Part shown: positions 17,762-26,359 of the stretch, piece by piece
Numbering within the stretch: position 1 is the first letter of the stretch
How the letters are laid out: each line of letters starts with the position of its first letter
NCBI GenBank assembly: GCA_019308745.1
Contig: JAFDHO010000022.1
Location: forward strand, 1 to 36,436
Source: Deltaproteobacteria bacterium
GTDB taxonomy: Bacteria; Desulfobacterota; DSM-4660; Desulfatiglandales; HGW-15
Length of the DNA: 36,436 nt
Direction: 5' to 3'
Position numbers and translations under genes: made by a program
The notes under the pieces: generated by a model
What the model saw: the letters and a program-made list of their open reading frames with translations, nothing else
The model's database searches: none
What the model was told of the DNA's origin: nothing

Positions 17762-18418
17762 ATGATCGACCTTCATACCCATACCCTTTTCAGTGATGGA
17801 GAGCTGATCCCTTCAGAACTGGCATGGAGATTGGAACACATGACGTATGAGGCCGTGGCCATCACCGACCACGCCGATTCTTCCACCATGGATTTCATCA
17901 TCCCGAGGATTATTAAGGTCGCATCTGAACTGAACCAGGTTTATGCACTGAGGGTGATTCCGGGAATCGAGCTTACGCACATCCCGCCGAAACTCATTGG
18001 GCCCATGGTGCAAAGGGCCAGGAAACTCGGTGCGCAGATTGTGGTCATCCATGGGGAGAGCATAGTCGAACCGGTGGCCCCCGGAACAAACTTGGCAGGT
18101 CTGAAGGCTGGCGCGGATATTATCGCCCATCCAGGTTTTATTACCCGTGATGAGGCGTCTTTGGCCGCTGACAAGGGTGTTTACCTTGAGCTGACGGCAA
18201 GATCAGGGCATAGTCTGACTAATGGTCATGTGGCAAGAATGGCCCAAGAGGCCGGCGCCAAGTTGCTGTTGAATTCGGATGCCCATGCCCCGGGGGATTT
18301 AATGGAAAAAGGCTTTGCCGAGAAAGTTGCGGACGGTGCCGGACTGCCCGAGGGCTCGTTGGACAATCTCCTGTCTAACGCCCGAGAGCTGGTCGAAAAA
18401 CTTGGGTATTTGCCCTGA
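17762..18418 (+). CDS. PHP-domain metal-dependent phosphoesterase
   Basis: A 218-aa PHP-family hydrolase. It begins MIDLHTHTLFSDGEL (H-x-H motif), then AVAITDHAD, IPGIELTH, VVIHGES, and ends with LLLNSDAHAPGD, the set of His/Asp residues that bind three metals. The family includes histidinol phosphatases, YcdX-type phosphatases and tRNA-related enzymes; this short form without other domains cannot be assigned a substrate. A GGAG lies upstream of the ATG. A second, different PHP protein is encoded at 22792-23844; the two flank the transglutaminase/ABC genes. Confidence 0.87.
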   Translation: MIDLHTHTLFSDGELIPSELAWRLEHMTYEAVAITDHADSSTMDFIIPRIIKVASELNQVYALRVIPGIELTHIPPKLIGPMVQRARKLGAQIVVIHGESIVEPVAPGTNLAGLKAGADIIAHPGFITRDEASLAADKGVYLELTARSGHSLTNGHVARMAQEAGAKLLLNSDAHAPGDLMEKGFAEKVADGAGLPEGSLDNLLSNARELVEKLGYLP

Positions 18419-18800
18419 TCTTGCCATCCAATCTCCGCTGTCCAACCAGTCCAATCCTGCCTGATGTATCTTCGGGTTCCTGCGGAATGGCCTTGAAGCC
18501 TGTCCTGCTGCCGGGTGCCCCATATGATATCCCCTTGAATCTTCAAAGACATCTTATCCTGGAAATTTGTGCCGGAATTCTGCTAGAATATTGGGGTTAT
18601 TTCGCTGATGTCCGATTAGGATTTTGCAAAACCGAATAGTAGCTAAAGCCGTTGGTTGTGGCCGCACGGTAGGTCTTTTCCAGAGGCCACGTGCATCATG
18701 GTGTTGATTAAGCCTTTGGCGACGGTCTGTGTCTGCATAACTCTAACCGGACGCTATTGGGGCTGCTTAGAGGTCAGCACGGGAATCAGGATCTTTCAGG
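18419..18800. other. intergenic region carrying dispersed element copy 2
   Basis: About 380 bases without a recognisable gene. It holds the inverted-repeat element at 18606-18755. The remaining sequence gives no clear promoter or terminator; the transglutaminase start is preceded only by a short AGG. Confidence 0.5.
18606..18755. repeat. dispersed element copy 2 (both tips, MITE-like)
   Basis: A ~150-bp element with both ends outward: left TGTCCGATTAGGATTTTGC and right, as reverse complement, GTCCGGTTAGAGTTATGC. The left half in reverse matches copy 3 (actattcgg and ggccacaa stretches); the right half matches copy 1 (gccacg, attaagcctttggc). It therefore looks like a short non-autonomous transposon joining two subfamily ends. 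No coding capacity. Confidence 0.7.
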
Positions 18801-20309
18801 ATGATTTTACCGAGCACAAAGAAGATAGTTTTTGACGGCACCTGCGTTGCCATTGTCCTATCATGGCTCCTTATGATTGGCCTGCTCATAAAGAGGGTCC
18901 ATTACAGCGAAGATATCCCCGGCAGGGTGATTGCAAGCCAGGAAATCGACATAAAGACCGCCCAAAGGGAATGGAAGGAGATATATCTTAAAGACCAGAA
19001 GGTCGGGTATTCTGTTAGCCTTATCAAGCCATTTGAGGGGGGCTATTTTATTCAAGATGAAATCTTTTTGAGGCTGAATCTCATGGGGGAGGGAAACGGA
19101 GTCTACACCTTAACCCAGTCAAGGGTAGACAAGGATTTCCTATTGGAAGACTTCTATTTCGTAATGACCTCCGGCGCTGTCCGCTACCAGGTATCGGGCA
19201 AGGTGGAAGGAGACCAGTTGGTCATAAAGACGGGAAAGGGCAGGGAACAAAGAAGCATGAGGATCCCTTTGAAGGTCAGGCCCGTGATTGGGGTTGGCCT
19301 CGCCCATTTCTTCAAGACCAGGCCAATGAGGGTTGGAGACACCTATTCCTTGCCCTTATTTGATCCTTCCTCCATGTCCCAGAAAGACGTTTCTATCAGA
19401 GTGGTGGCGGAAGAACCCATCAGGCTAAAAAGGATGACCTATGATTCCTTTCGTTTGGAAGCGGAGATGATGGGCAAGAAGCTCACCTTTTGGCTTAACG
19501 AGGACGGGGAAGTATTGAAGGAAGAAGGTTTTATGGGATTGACGACCGTCAAATCGAGCGCTGCTCTGGCACCCCTTGACCTTGAAAGCACCGAGGACCT
19601 GGACCTCTACGAGCTGACGGCCATTAAGGTTGACAAGACCTTGCCAGACCCAGGAACTCTCTCCTACATTAAGATAGAGGTGGAGGGATCTGATCCCACT
19701 TTGCTCGATCCACGCCTGTGGGGAAACGGGCGCCAGAGGTTCCAAGGAGGCGTCATCGAGATCTTCAAAGAGAAGAGGGTCTTGCCTGTTTCCTATTCCT
19801 TACCACGAGAGGATTATCCCGAAGAACTGAACCTCTACTTGGACCCTGAATTCAACATTGAAAGCGATGACCAAGCCCTCATAGACGCGGTGGCAGAGAT
19901 AACGGGAGGGGATCGGAACCCCTTGTCCGTAACAAGAAAGATTCTTGCCTGGGTTTACAGGAGCCTGGAGAAGAGGCCGGTCGTGTCCGTGCCGAGTGCA
20001 CTCGAGGTCCTGCGGACGCGCCGGGGTGACTGTAACGAACATGCCACATTGTTGACCGGGCTCCTTAGGGCCGCAGGTATTCCCGCCAGGATCTCCATAG
20101 GGCTGGTCTATTCCAGGAAGAAATTCTTTTACCACGCCTGGACCGAGGCTTATATCGGAAAGTGGGTCTCACTGGACGCAACCTTGAACCAGATGCCCGT
20201 GGACGTGACCCACATCAAGTTATTGGAAGGCAATTTGGACAAACAGGTCGAGATTGCAAGGCTGATCGGAAACCTTAAACTCAGGATTTTGAATTATAAG
20301 TATGATTAA
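18801..20309 (+). CDS. membrane-anchored transglutaminase-like protein
   Basis: A 502-aa protein with an N-terminal membrane helix at about residues 14-31 (VAIVLSWLLMIGLLI), a ~330-residue beta-rich domain, and a C-terminal transglutaminase-like (papain fold) domain. The catalytic triad is visible: Cys411 in RGDCNEHATLL, His445 in FYHAWTEAY, Asp459 in WVSLDATLNQ. The helix suggests the enzyme faces the periplasm. Its last eight bases overlap the start of the ABC ATPase gene, so the two are translationally coupled. Such proteins may act as proteases, peptide cross-linkers or amidases; the substrate is unknown. Confidence 0.85.
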   Translation: MILPSTKKIVFDGTCVAIVLSWLLMIGLLIKRVHYSEDIPGRVIASQEIDIKTAQREWKEIYLKDQKVGYSVSLIKPFEGGYFIQDEIFLRLNLMGEGNGVYTLTQSRVDKDFLLEDFYFVMTSGAVRYQVSGKVEGDQLVIKTGKGREQRSMRIPLKVRPVIGVGLAHFFKTRPMRVGDTYSLPLFDPSSMSQKDVSIRVVAEEPIRLKRMTYDSFRLEAEMMGKKLTFWLNEDGEVLKEEGFMGLTTVKSSAALAPLDLESTEDLDLYELTAIKVDKTLPDPGTLSYIKIEVEGSDPTLLDPRLWGNGRQRFQGGVIEIFKEKRVLPVSYSLPREDYPEELNLYLDPEFNIESDDQALIDAVAEITGGDRNPLSVTRKILAWVYRSLEKRPVVSVPSALEVLRTRRGDCNEHATLLTGLLRAAGIPARISIGLVYSRKKFFYHAWTEAYIGKWVSLDATLNQMPVDVTHIKLLEGNLDKQVEIARLIGNLKLRILNYKYD

Positions 20310-21060
20310 ACTCGTAAACCTGACAAAGTACTACAGGAATTTCTGTGCGGTGGACCATGTCACCCTGGATATAGGGGGCGGACAGATCTTTGGGTTCCTG
20401 GGCCCCAACGGCGCGGGAAAAACCACCACCATCAGGATGATGGCAGGGATATCTCAACCCACGGAGGGAAAGATCTACATAAACGGGATTGACCTCGCAA
20501 AGGAGCCCTCCAGGGCAAAGTACTGCACGGGATTCATCCCCGACCGGCCCTTTCTCTATGAAAAGCTCACAGGGGATGAGTTCCTCCGGTTCCTTGCGGG
20601 TCTCTACCAGCTCGATCACGGGACGTCCTTTCACGATCGTATCACGGAATTGTTGGAGCTCTTCGAGCTTGTTCATTGGCGCGACGAGCTGATTGAGAGT
20701 TATTCCCACGGTATGAAGCAGCGGCTGGTAATGTGTGGTGCCCTCTTGCATAGACCCAAGGTCCTGATCGTTGACGAACCCATGGTAGGTCTTGACCCCA
20801 AGGGAGCCAGACTGGTAAAAGACATATTCCGCAACCTCGCACGAGAAGGGATGACCGTGTTCATGTCTACGCATTCCCTTGAAGTGGCACAAGAGGTGTG
20901 CCAGGAGATCTCCATCATTCAGGCAGGAAAGATCATTGCAACGGGGAAGCCCGAGGACCTGAAGAGGAAGGCCGGCGTTGACGGGAACCTGGAAAGCGTC
21001 TTCCTGAAACTCACCGAAGGCAAGACCATAGCCCATGAAAGATCTCTATCTACTGCTTAG
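20302..21060 (+). CDS. ABC transporter ATP-binding protein
   Basis: A 252-aa ATPase of the DrrA/NatA-like exporter type. Walker A is GPNGAGKT (34-41), the signature loop is YSHGMKQR, Walker B is VLIVDEP, followed by the D-loop GLDPKG and the switch His in MSTHS. It overlaps the transglutaminase gene by 8 bases and the permease gene by 26 bases, so the three products are probably made in fixed ratio. This family energises ABC-2 exporters; the cargo cannot be read from the sequence. Confidence 0.95.
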   Translation: MIKLVNLTKYYRNFCAVDHVTLDIGGGQIFGFLGPNGAGKTTTIRMMAGISQPTEGKIYINGIDLAKEPSRAKYCTGFIPDRPFLYEKLTGDEFLRFLAGLYQLDHGTSFHDRITELLELFELVHWRDELIESYSHGMKQRLVMCGALLHRPKVLIVDEPMVGLDPKGARLVKDIFRNLAREGMTVFMSTHSLEVAQEVCQEISIIQAGKIIATGKPEDLKRKAGVDGNLESVFLKLTEGKTIAHERSLSTA

Positions 21061-22729
21061 CCCTAGGCTTTTGAGCCTGAAGAACTCCCTTTCAGGGTAC
21101 AAGAGGGGCGTAAAGAAGAGGACCTTGGTGGTCGCCTTCACCGGACTGATCTTTTGGGGCCTCATGTTCTTTCTATCCGCCCGGGTGCTGATATACTTCA
21201 GGTCGGTTGATGTAATCGGAGACATGCTTGCCCATCATCTCTTGGCCATGGTGCTCTTGACCTTCTTCTTCCTCTTGATCTTCAGCAACATCATCACTGC
21301 CCTCTCAAACCTTTACCTGTCCATGGACCTGGAACTGTGCCATTCCTCGCCCGCTAGCCTGAAGGAGGTCTTTGCAAGCCGTTCTATTTTTACGATCGTT
21401 GACAGCTCCTGGATGCTTGTGGTATTCGGGCTCCCCATCATGATGGCCTATGCCTTAGTGTACAGACCAGGTCCGGGATACTACCTTACCGTTCTCCACA
21501 TGGGCCTGGCAATGACCGTGATAGCCGCAGGTATCGGGATCCTTTTCACGATGATCATGGTGAGCATCTTTCCTGCCCAGAGGACAAAGGACATTATCAT
21601 GCTCCTGGTGATATTTGTTACCGTTGCCCTCTACTTGATGTTTCGCTTCTTAAGGCCCGAGAGGCTGGCTGACCCGGATGCCTTCTTCAGTGTCATGCAA
21701 TACGTCTCCGCCCTGAAGTCACCGGATTCACCCTATCTGCCCACCCATTGGATTACCAAGGCCCTCTGGGCCCACCTGAGCAGCGGGGAGAAGGAAGGAT
21801 ATCTCTTCAATATTGCCATAACATGGAATACTGCCCTTGCGATATCTGCCATCAACATCTGGACGGCTGGTGCCATATATTTCAAAGGGTTTTCCAAATC
21901 CCAGGAGGCCAAACGGCGCCGGGGAGGGAGGAAGATTTTGGACCTGTTTTTGAGTGTTGTCAGGAGACCGGTTAGGGCAGACCTTGCTTCGATCCTAGAC
22001 AAGGACGCCCGCACCTTCTTCCGTGACAATACCCAGTGGACCCAATTGCTACTGCTCGGGGCCCTCGTGGTGGTGTATCTTTATAATTTCAGCGTGCTTC
22101 CGCTGGAAAGGAGCCCTATCCGGCTCGACTTCCTTCAGAACGAGATCGCCTTTCTTAACATGGGTCTTGCCGGGTTCGTGCTTTCTGCCGTTGCGGTTCG
22201 ATTCATTTTCCCAGCGGTGAGTTCAGAGGGCAAGGCCTTCTGGCTGATCTGTTCTTCACCCATGTCTCTGAAGCGTTTTCTCTGGGGGAAATTCCTGCTT
22301 TACCTGTTTCCAATGATCTTTCTTGCGGAGGCCCTGATTATCCTGACAAACTATCTCCTCAACGTGACGGCCTTTATGATGCTTCTTTCCTCCATCACGA
22401 TCTTCTTTGCTGTCTTTGGGATAGTGGCCCTGGGCATAGGGTTTGGTGCCCTCTACCCGAAGTTCAATTTTGAGAACATCTCCCAGGTGTCGACGGGTTT
22501 CGGGGGTTTGATGTTTATGATCTTTAGCGCTATATTTATTGCCATAATCATTGCCCTGGAAGCGGGACCCGTCTATATAGTCTTTAAGTCAAGAATCAAC
22601 GACGAGCCCTTGACCTTACTCCAGTGGTTATTCGTCGTCCCATCTTTTGTGATGGTTTTGGTTATCAACCTCTTGGCGCTCGTAAAGCCCATGCAGATCG
22701 GACTAAAAGCCATCACTCAAATCGAATGA
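21035..22729 (+). CDS. ABC-2 type transporter permease
   Basis: A 564-aa integral membrane protein with roughly ten to twelve hydrophobic segments (for example TLVVAFTGLIFWGLMFFL, VLLTFFFLLIFSNIITAL, LLVIFVTVALYLMF, MIFSAIFIAIIIALEA). A central hydrophilic stretch of about 60 residues (KGFSKSQEAKRRRGGRK) splits two membrane halves. It is longer than most ABC-2 permeases (250-400 aa) and resembles the large putative exporter permeases that carry both halves in one chain. The start at 21035 lies inside the ATPase gene. Partner of the ATPase at 20302-21060. Confidence 0.88.
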   Translation: MKDLYLLLSPRLLSLKNSLSGYKRGVKKRTLVVAFTGLIFWGLMFFLSARVLIYFRSVDVIGDMLAHHLLAMVLLTFFFLLIFSNIITALSNLYLSMDLELCHSSPASLKEVFASRSIFTIVDSSWMLVVFGLPIMMAYALVYRPGPGYYLTVLHMGLAMTVIAAGIGILFTMIMVSIFPAQRTKDIIMLLVIFVTVALYLMFRFLRPERLADPDAFFSVMQYVSALKSPDSPYLPTHWITKALWAHLSSGEKEGYLFNIAITWNTALAISAINIWTAGAIYFKGFSKSQEAKRRRGGRKILDLFLSVVRRPVRADLASILDKDARTFFRDNTQWTQLLLLGALVVVYLYNFSVLPLERSPIRLDFLQNEIAFLNMGLAGFVLSAVAVRFIFPAVSSEGKAFWLICSSPMSLKRFLWGKFLLYLFPMIFLAEALIILTNYLLNVTAFMMLLSSITIFFAVFGIVALGIGFGALYPKFNFENISQVSTGFGGLMFMIFSAIFIAIIIALEAGPVYIVFKSRINDEPLTLLQWLFVVPSFVMVLVINLLALVKPMQIGLKAITQIE

Positions 22730-22791
22730 GCAAGCCTGTTGGCAGGCCGGGCAATCCCCCGGGAAGAAGGCGTTGACGGTTGGTATGAGCT

Positions 22792-23844
22792 ATGTTTGAA
22801 AATGAATATGTAGGCAATATTCACATCCACTCTATACATTCGGACGGCAGTAGCAATGTCGCGGAAATAGCAGGAATGGCAAGCAAGGCGGGCCTTGACT
22901 TCATATGTTTCCACGATCACGACTACATGCTCGATCGCCTGAACCTGGAAGAAGAGGGGTTCTATGGCAACCTCCTGGTCTTGATTGGGCTGGAGATTGG
23001 CAGGCTTTCCCATCACTACCTTGCCTTTGACATCAAGGAAATTGTAAAGGGAGACAGCCTCGGCCCACAAGAGGTGATTGACCGGGTGAATCAGCAGGGG
23101 GGATTCGGAATCCTCGCTCATCCTTTTGAGAAGGGCATGCCCTTCAGAGAAAAATCAAGGGCCTACGTCTGGAAAGACCTCTCGGTCAGGGATTACCTGG
23201 GAATCAGCATCTGGGAGTTCTCTTCCAGATGGAAGGAGCGAGTAAGGACCCCCTTTCACGGACTCTTCTTCCTGGCATTCAAAAAACAGTGTCTAAAGGG
23301 CCCAAGCAGGAGGACCCTTTCCTTTTGGGACCAGCAGTGCCGGGAAAGGAGGGTAGCGGCGGTTGGAGGCTCCGATGCCCATGGCGGGCTTTTCAAGTGG
23401 GGGTTCCTGAATTTCCGGCCACTTCCCTATGAATTCCTCCTAAACACCATAAACATTCACGTCCTCCTCTATCAAAGGATGTCCAGGGATTTTGGTCCGG
23501 CAAAGAAGGAGGTTTACAGGGCCATCAAGGAAGGGCGGTTATTCATTGCCCACGACGGATTGTGCCCGGCAAAGGGTTTCAGGTTTGATTTTATATCTGA
23601 TGACGGCTCAAACCTCTTCATGGGTGAAGAGGGGGCCTTTAATCCGGGAGAACTCGTTATAGAGCTCCCGGAGGAAGGGGAGATCAGGCTCATCAAGGAC
23701 GGTATGCCCGTTCAGCAGTGGCAGGGCATGGAGGCGGTCTACAGGGTCAAAGAGAAGGGTGTTTACAGGGTTGAGGTGTACAAGCGCGTGTTCTTCTTTG
23801 GATGGCGGCCCTGGATCTTTTCCAACCCCATCTACCTGAGATAA
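22792..23844 (+). CDS. PHP-domain protein (CehA/McbA-like)
   Basis: A 350-aa PHP protein opening with GNIHIHSIHSDGSS (H-x-H metal motif), then FICFHDHDYM, ILAHPFEKG and GGSDAHGG. The C-terminal ~100 residues form a beta-rich region (VIELPEEGEIRLIKDGMPVQ) of the kind seen in CehA/McbA-type PHP proteins. It starts 62 bases after the permease on the same strand, so it may belong to the transglutaminase-ABC transcript. The substrate is unknown; phosphoesterase activity is the family expectation. Confidence 0.83.
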   Translation: MFENEYVGNIHIHSIHSDGSSNVAEIAGMASKAGLDFICFHDHDYMLDRLNLEEEGFYGNLLVLIGLEIGRLSHHYLAFDIKEIVKGDSLGPQEVIDRVNQQGGFGILAHPFEKGMPFREKSRAYVWKDLSVRDYLGISIWEFSSRWKERVRTPFHGLFFLAFKKQCLKGPSRRTLSFWDQQCRERRVAAVGGSDAHGGLFKWGFLNFRPLPYEFLLNTINIHVLLYQRMSRDFGPAKKEVYRAIKEGRLFIAHDGLCPAKGFRFDFISDDGSNLFMGEEGAFNPGELVIELPEEGEIRLIKDGMPVQQWQGMEAVYRVKEKGVYRVEVYKRVFFFGWRPWIFSNPIYLR

Positions 23845-23859
23845 TCCATTGCCATTGGA

Positions 23860-24105
23860 GTGAGGCAACCATGTTGCCGAGGCGTCTCGCTCATCTTCAT
23901 TGACGTCCTTGTTGCCGTGATGACGTATGTTGGCCCATCAGGAGAACTTCTTGGAGCTGCTTATGCAGTTGTCGTTGCCGGGCTCCTTGCCCTGGCGATG
24001 GTATCGGTCTTTACAGGATTTAAGGTGAAATTCCTTCCCTTCAGGCTGTGTTCTTTCGTACTCACGTTCTCAGCGGTTCTAATCTTTATTGGTGGAGTAT
24101 TATAG
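23860..24105 (+). CDS. small membrane protein (81 aa)
   Basis: Starts at a GTG 15 bases after the PHP gene. After a short Cys-containing lead it shows three hydrophobic stretches (VSLIFIDVLVAVMTYV, LLGAAYAVVVAGLLALAMVSVF, LCSFVLTFSAVLIFIGGVL). No family recognised and the start is uncertain, because no strong ribosome site is visible. The frame ends exactly where the foldable segment at 24106 begins. Confidence 0.5.
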   Translation: MRQPCCRGVSLIFIDVLVAVMTYVGPSGELLGAAYAVVVAGLLALAMVSVFTGFKVKFLPFRLCSFVLTFSAVLIFIGGVL

Positions 24106-24249
24106 GTGTGGCATGAGTGTTTGGGGCCTTAGCTTGATTGGGGAATTGGCTCCGAAATCGCTTTCGGAAGGAGAGCCCCGGTGCCGGGGAGAAGGTCTTA
24201 AGGGAGACGAGCAGGAGGCCCCGCGTGGAATTGTACAAAGAGACCACAC
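24106..24249 (+). ncRNA. candidate structured RNA upstream of the methyltransferase gene
   Basis: A nested set of stems fits on the plus strand: closing stem GTGTGG (24106-24111) with CCACAC (24244-24249); inside it GGGGCCT (24123-24129) with AGGCCCC (24216-24222). Inside that are GGCTC (24148-24152) with GAGCC (24173-24177), carrying CGAAA/TTTCG, then CCCC/GGGG (about 24176-24189), then GTCT (24195-24198) with AGAC (24205-24208). It ends 41 bases before a SAM methyltransferase start. It may be a cis-regulatory leader or an independent RNA. I match it to no known family. Confidence 0.4.
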
Positions 24250-24290
24250 GTGCGACTAAGAGCAAAGTGATGTCCCTGAATCCCTGAGCC

Positions 24291-24947
24291 GTGAAGACAG
24301 ATAGTGATCAGAGAATAGCAGAGAAGATACTGGAAGTAGCTGACCTGGAAGGAAAAGAGATTCTCGAGATTGGTTGCGGGAACGGGCGTATCACATCGTT
24401 TATGCTCGGGAAGCCCAAGAAAATTATAGCCGTTGATCCTGACAGGAAGAGCATCGAAGAAGCTCGAGAGAGGCTCGCTGGGGCAGACTTCCGGATCGGC
24501 TCCGGTGAGAAACTGGAGTTCTCAGAGGAATCCTTTGATCTGGTCATTTTTACTCTCTCGCTCCATCATCAAGGGGGCAGAACTGCCCTCGCCGAAGCAC
24601 GCAGAGTGCTCAAAGATGAAGGTCGTATTTTAGTGATCGAACCCGTAAATGAAGGGGAGCTTGAAAGAATCTTTGGTGTGGTTCGGAATGAAGATCATGC
24701 AACGATTGTGGCCCAGAAGGCAATCAAAGAAAGTGGCTTGATGCTCGAATGTTCCGAGGTGTTTTATGCAAAGTGGGTATTCGAAGACACAGAAGATCTC
24801 TGTCGATCACTCTTTGAATACTATGGCATGCCTTTAGATGCAGGTATTGCTCTCAAGATAAGGGAGCGGGTAGGAGTGAAAGGGGAGGGACAACCAATCG
24901 TTCTGATAGACACCATGATCATACAATCATTGAGAAAGCCCTTTTAG
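24291..24947 (+). CDS. class I SAM-dependent methyltransferase
   Basis: A 218-aa Methyltransf_11-type enzyme from a GTG start. SAM-binding motif I is EILEIGCGNGRI (23-34), followed by the acidic loop IIAVDPD and motif IV FDLVIFTLSLHH, then a post-IV strand LKDEGRILVIEPV. The C-terminal part (VRNEDHATIVAQKAIKESGL) is of the UbiE/BioC-like kind. The substrate is not deducible. It stands alone, downstream of a foldable leader-like segment and 76 bases before the serine hydrolase gene. Confidence 0.9.
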   Translation: MKTDSDQRIAEKILEVADLEGKEILEIGCGNGRITSFMLGKPKKIIAVDPDRKSIEEARERLAGADFRIGSGEKLEFSEESFDLVIFTLSLHHQGGRTALAEARRVLKDEGRILVIEPVNEGELERIFGVVRNEDHATIVAQKAIKESGLMLECSEVFYAKWVFEDTEDLCRSLFEYYGMPLDAGIALKIRERVGVKGEGQPIVLIDTMIIQSLRKPF

Positions 24948-25023
24948 CGGAATCAGGAAGTTCCGTCAGAGACTTATTGGGTCTGGCGAGTAAAAGAATC
25001 ATCCGTTACAGGCCTCAGGGGAA

Positions 25024-26145
25024 TTGATCCGGACAAAGATGACGGTTCACATTGAGAGCAGAATGAGAGATCTCCTTGAACAAGGGGTAGGGGAGGGCGT
25101 ATTTCCTGGGGCCGTGCTTCTCGTGTCAAAGGGGGAGGAGATTGTCCTGACAGAGGTGGTCGGCAGTCTTTCGATCGAGCCAGGGCCCGCCCCTATGAAA
25201 AGGGACACGATCTTTGATCTTGCGTCCCTGACAAAACCCCTCGCAACGACCCTGGCCCTCATGAAAATCGTTGATTCGGGAGCGATGGACCTGGACGAGC
25301 CTCTTGGGGATGTCATCAAGAAGTCATTGCCCGAGGACAAGAGAGGCATAACCCCCCGGTTTTTGCTGAATCATTGCGCCGGCCTTAAGGACTGGGAGCC
25401 CTTTTACAGGGATCTGGTTGCCCTTCAACCCCGTAAAAGGAGGCAGGCCTTGAGAGAGCGGATTGTGTCTATTCCCCTCGCCTACGGGCCGGGCGACAGA
25501 TGCCTTTACAGTGACCTCGGTTTCATGATCCTGGAATGGGCCATAGAAGAGGCCACCGGGCAAGCCATGGGGACCTTTGTCAAGGAAAGCTTTTACGAGC
25601 CGCTCAGGCTAGAGCGCATCTTTCTTGCCTCAGAAGACAACCTGAAGGCCGCAAGAAAGGGTGACTTTGCAGCGACTGAGTACTGCCCCTGGCGTAACAG
25701 GGTGATCCAGGGAGAGGTGCATGACGAGAATGCCTATGCCCTGGGTGGTTATTCCGGACACGCAGGTCTGTTCGGTGCGGCCGAAGGGGTCTATGGAATT
25801 GCGGGCATGCTCAGGGAGCACTATTTCGGGAACAGAGAAGACTACCTGAGTTCTGAAACGGTAAGGGCCTTCTTCAGCCGGCAGGATATCGTGACCGGTA
25901 GTACCTGGGCCCTTGGGTGGGACACACCTTCCCCAGAGGCCTCGAGCTCAGGGCGGTATTTCTCGGAAAACAGTGTGGGGCATCTGGGCTACACGGGCAC
26001 CTCCCTGTGGGTGGACCTGGAAAAGGATGTGATCGTGATCCTCTTGACAAACAGGGTCCATCCGACACGAAACAATGAAAAGATAAAGGAATTCAGACCC
26101 ATTCTACATGACAGGGTGATGGAGGCTTTGGGCCTGGACCGTTGA
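25024..26145 (+). CDS. serine hydrolase, beta-lactamase/class C-like family
   Basis: A 373-aa protein of the beta-lactamase-related (class C/esterase) family. The nucleophile motif SLTK lies at 68-71 in DLASLTKPLATT, the second motif is YSDLG (Y-x-N replaced by Y-S-D), and the third motif is HLGYTGTSLW. No signal peptide is visible, so it may be cytoplasmic. Members act as esterases, D-amino-acid peptidases or carboxypeptidases; a true antibiotic beta-lactamase is unlikely. The TTG at 25024 opens the frame; an ATG at 25039 is an equally plausible start. Confidence 0.88.
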   Translation: MIRTKMTVHIESRMRDLLEQGVGEGVFPGAVLLVSKGEEIVLTEVVGSLSIEPGPAPMKRDTIFDLASLTKPLATTLALMKIVDSGAMDLDEPLGDVIKKSLPEDKRGITPRFLLNHCAGLKDWEPFYRDLVALQPRKRRQALRERIVSIPLAYGPGDRCLYSDLGFMILEWAIEEATGQAMGTFVKESFYEPLRLERIFLASEDNLKAARKGDFAATEYCPWRNRVIQGEVHDENAYALGGYSGHAGLFGAAEGVYGIAGMLREHYFGNREDYLSSETVRAFFSRQDIVTGSTWALGWDTPSPEASSSGRYFSENSVGHLGYTGTSLWVDLEKDVIVILLTNRVHPTRNNEKIKEFRPILHDRVMEALGLDR

Positions 26146-26213
26146 ACCGGGGCAAGGGCCGAAAGACGAGATCGCAACTGAGAATTGCTCCTGCAGGGGG
26201 GATTGGGAAGCTG

Positions 26214-26300
26214 CCGACACTTCCGGCTTGTTCCATGGCCCACCGACACGGTCGGCTCGGTCCATAAGGCGGCAACACGGTTGACTTGATCCACAATAGG
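26214..26300. repeat. degenerate 29-bp tandem repeat, three units
   Basis: Three units start at 26214, 26243 and 26272 with an exact 29-base period. Each begins with CCGACAC or GCAACAC and has GGCT/GACT then TCCA. Neighbouring units match at 19 of 29 positions. It lies between the serine hydrolase and the 172-aa hypothetical gene. Confidence 0.6.
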
Positions 26301-26359
26301 GGTTGAGGAGAGAACCAAGCAACTGGTAAGGTAGGGAGTTGAAAGAGGAGGCGTGAAGC

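Noticed and set aside
24106-24290. Group II intron (gtgcgac-like start near 24249 and a gagcc motif)
   Set aside because: No domain V sequence, no reverse transcriptase and no interrupted gene are seen.
25024-26145. Antibiotic-inactivating beta-lactamase
   Set aside because: Motif two is YSD and no signal peptide is present; the sequence fits the broad serine hydrolase/esterase branch better.
26214-26300. CRISPR array
   Set aside because: The three 29-bp units are directly adjacent with no spacers, are diverged from each other, and no cas genes are present.
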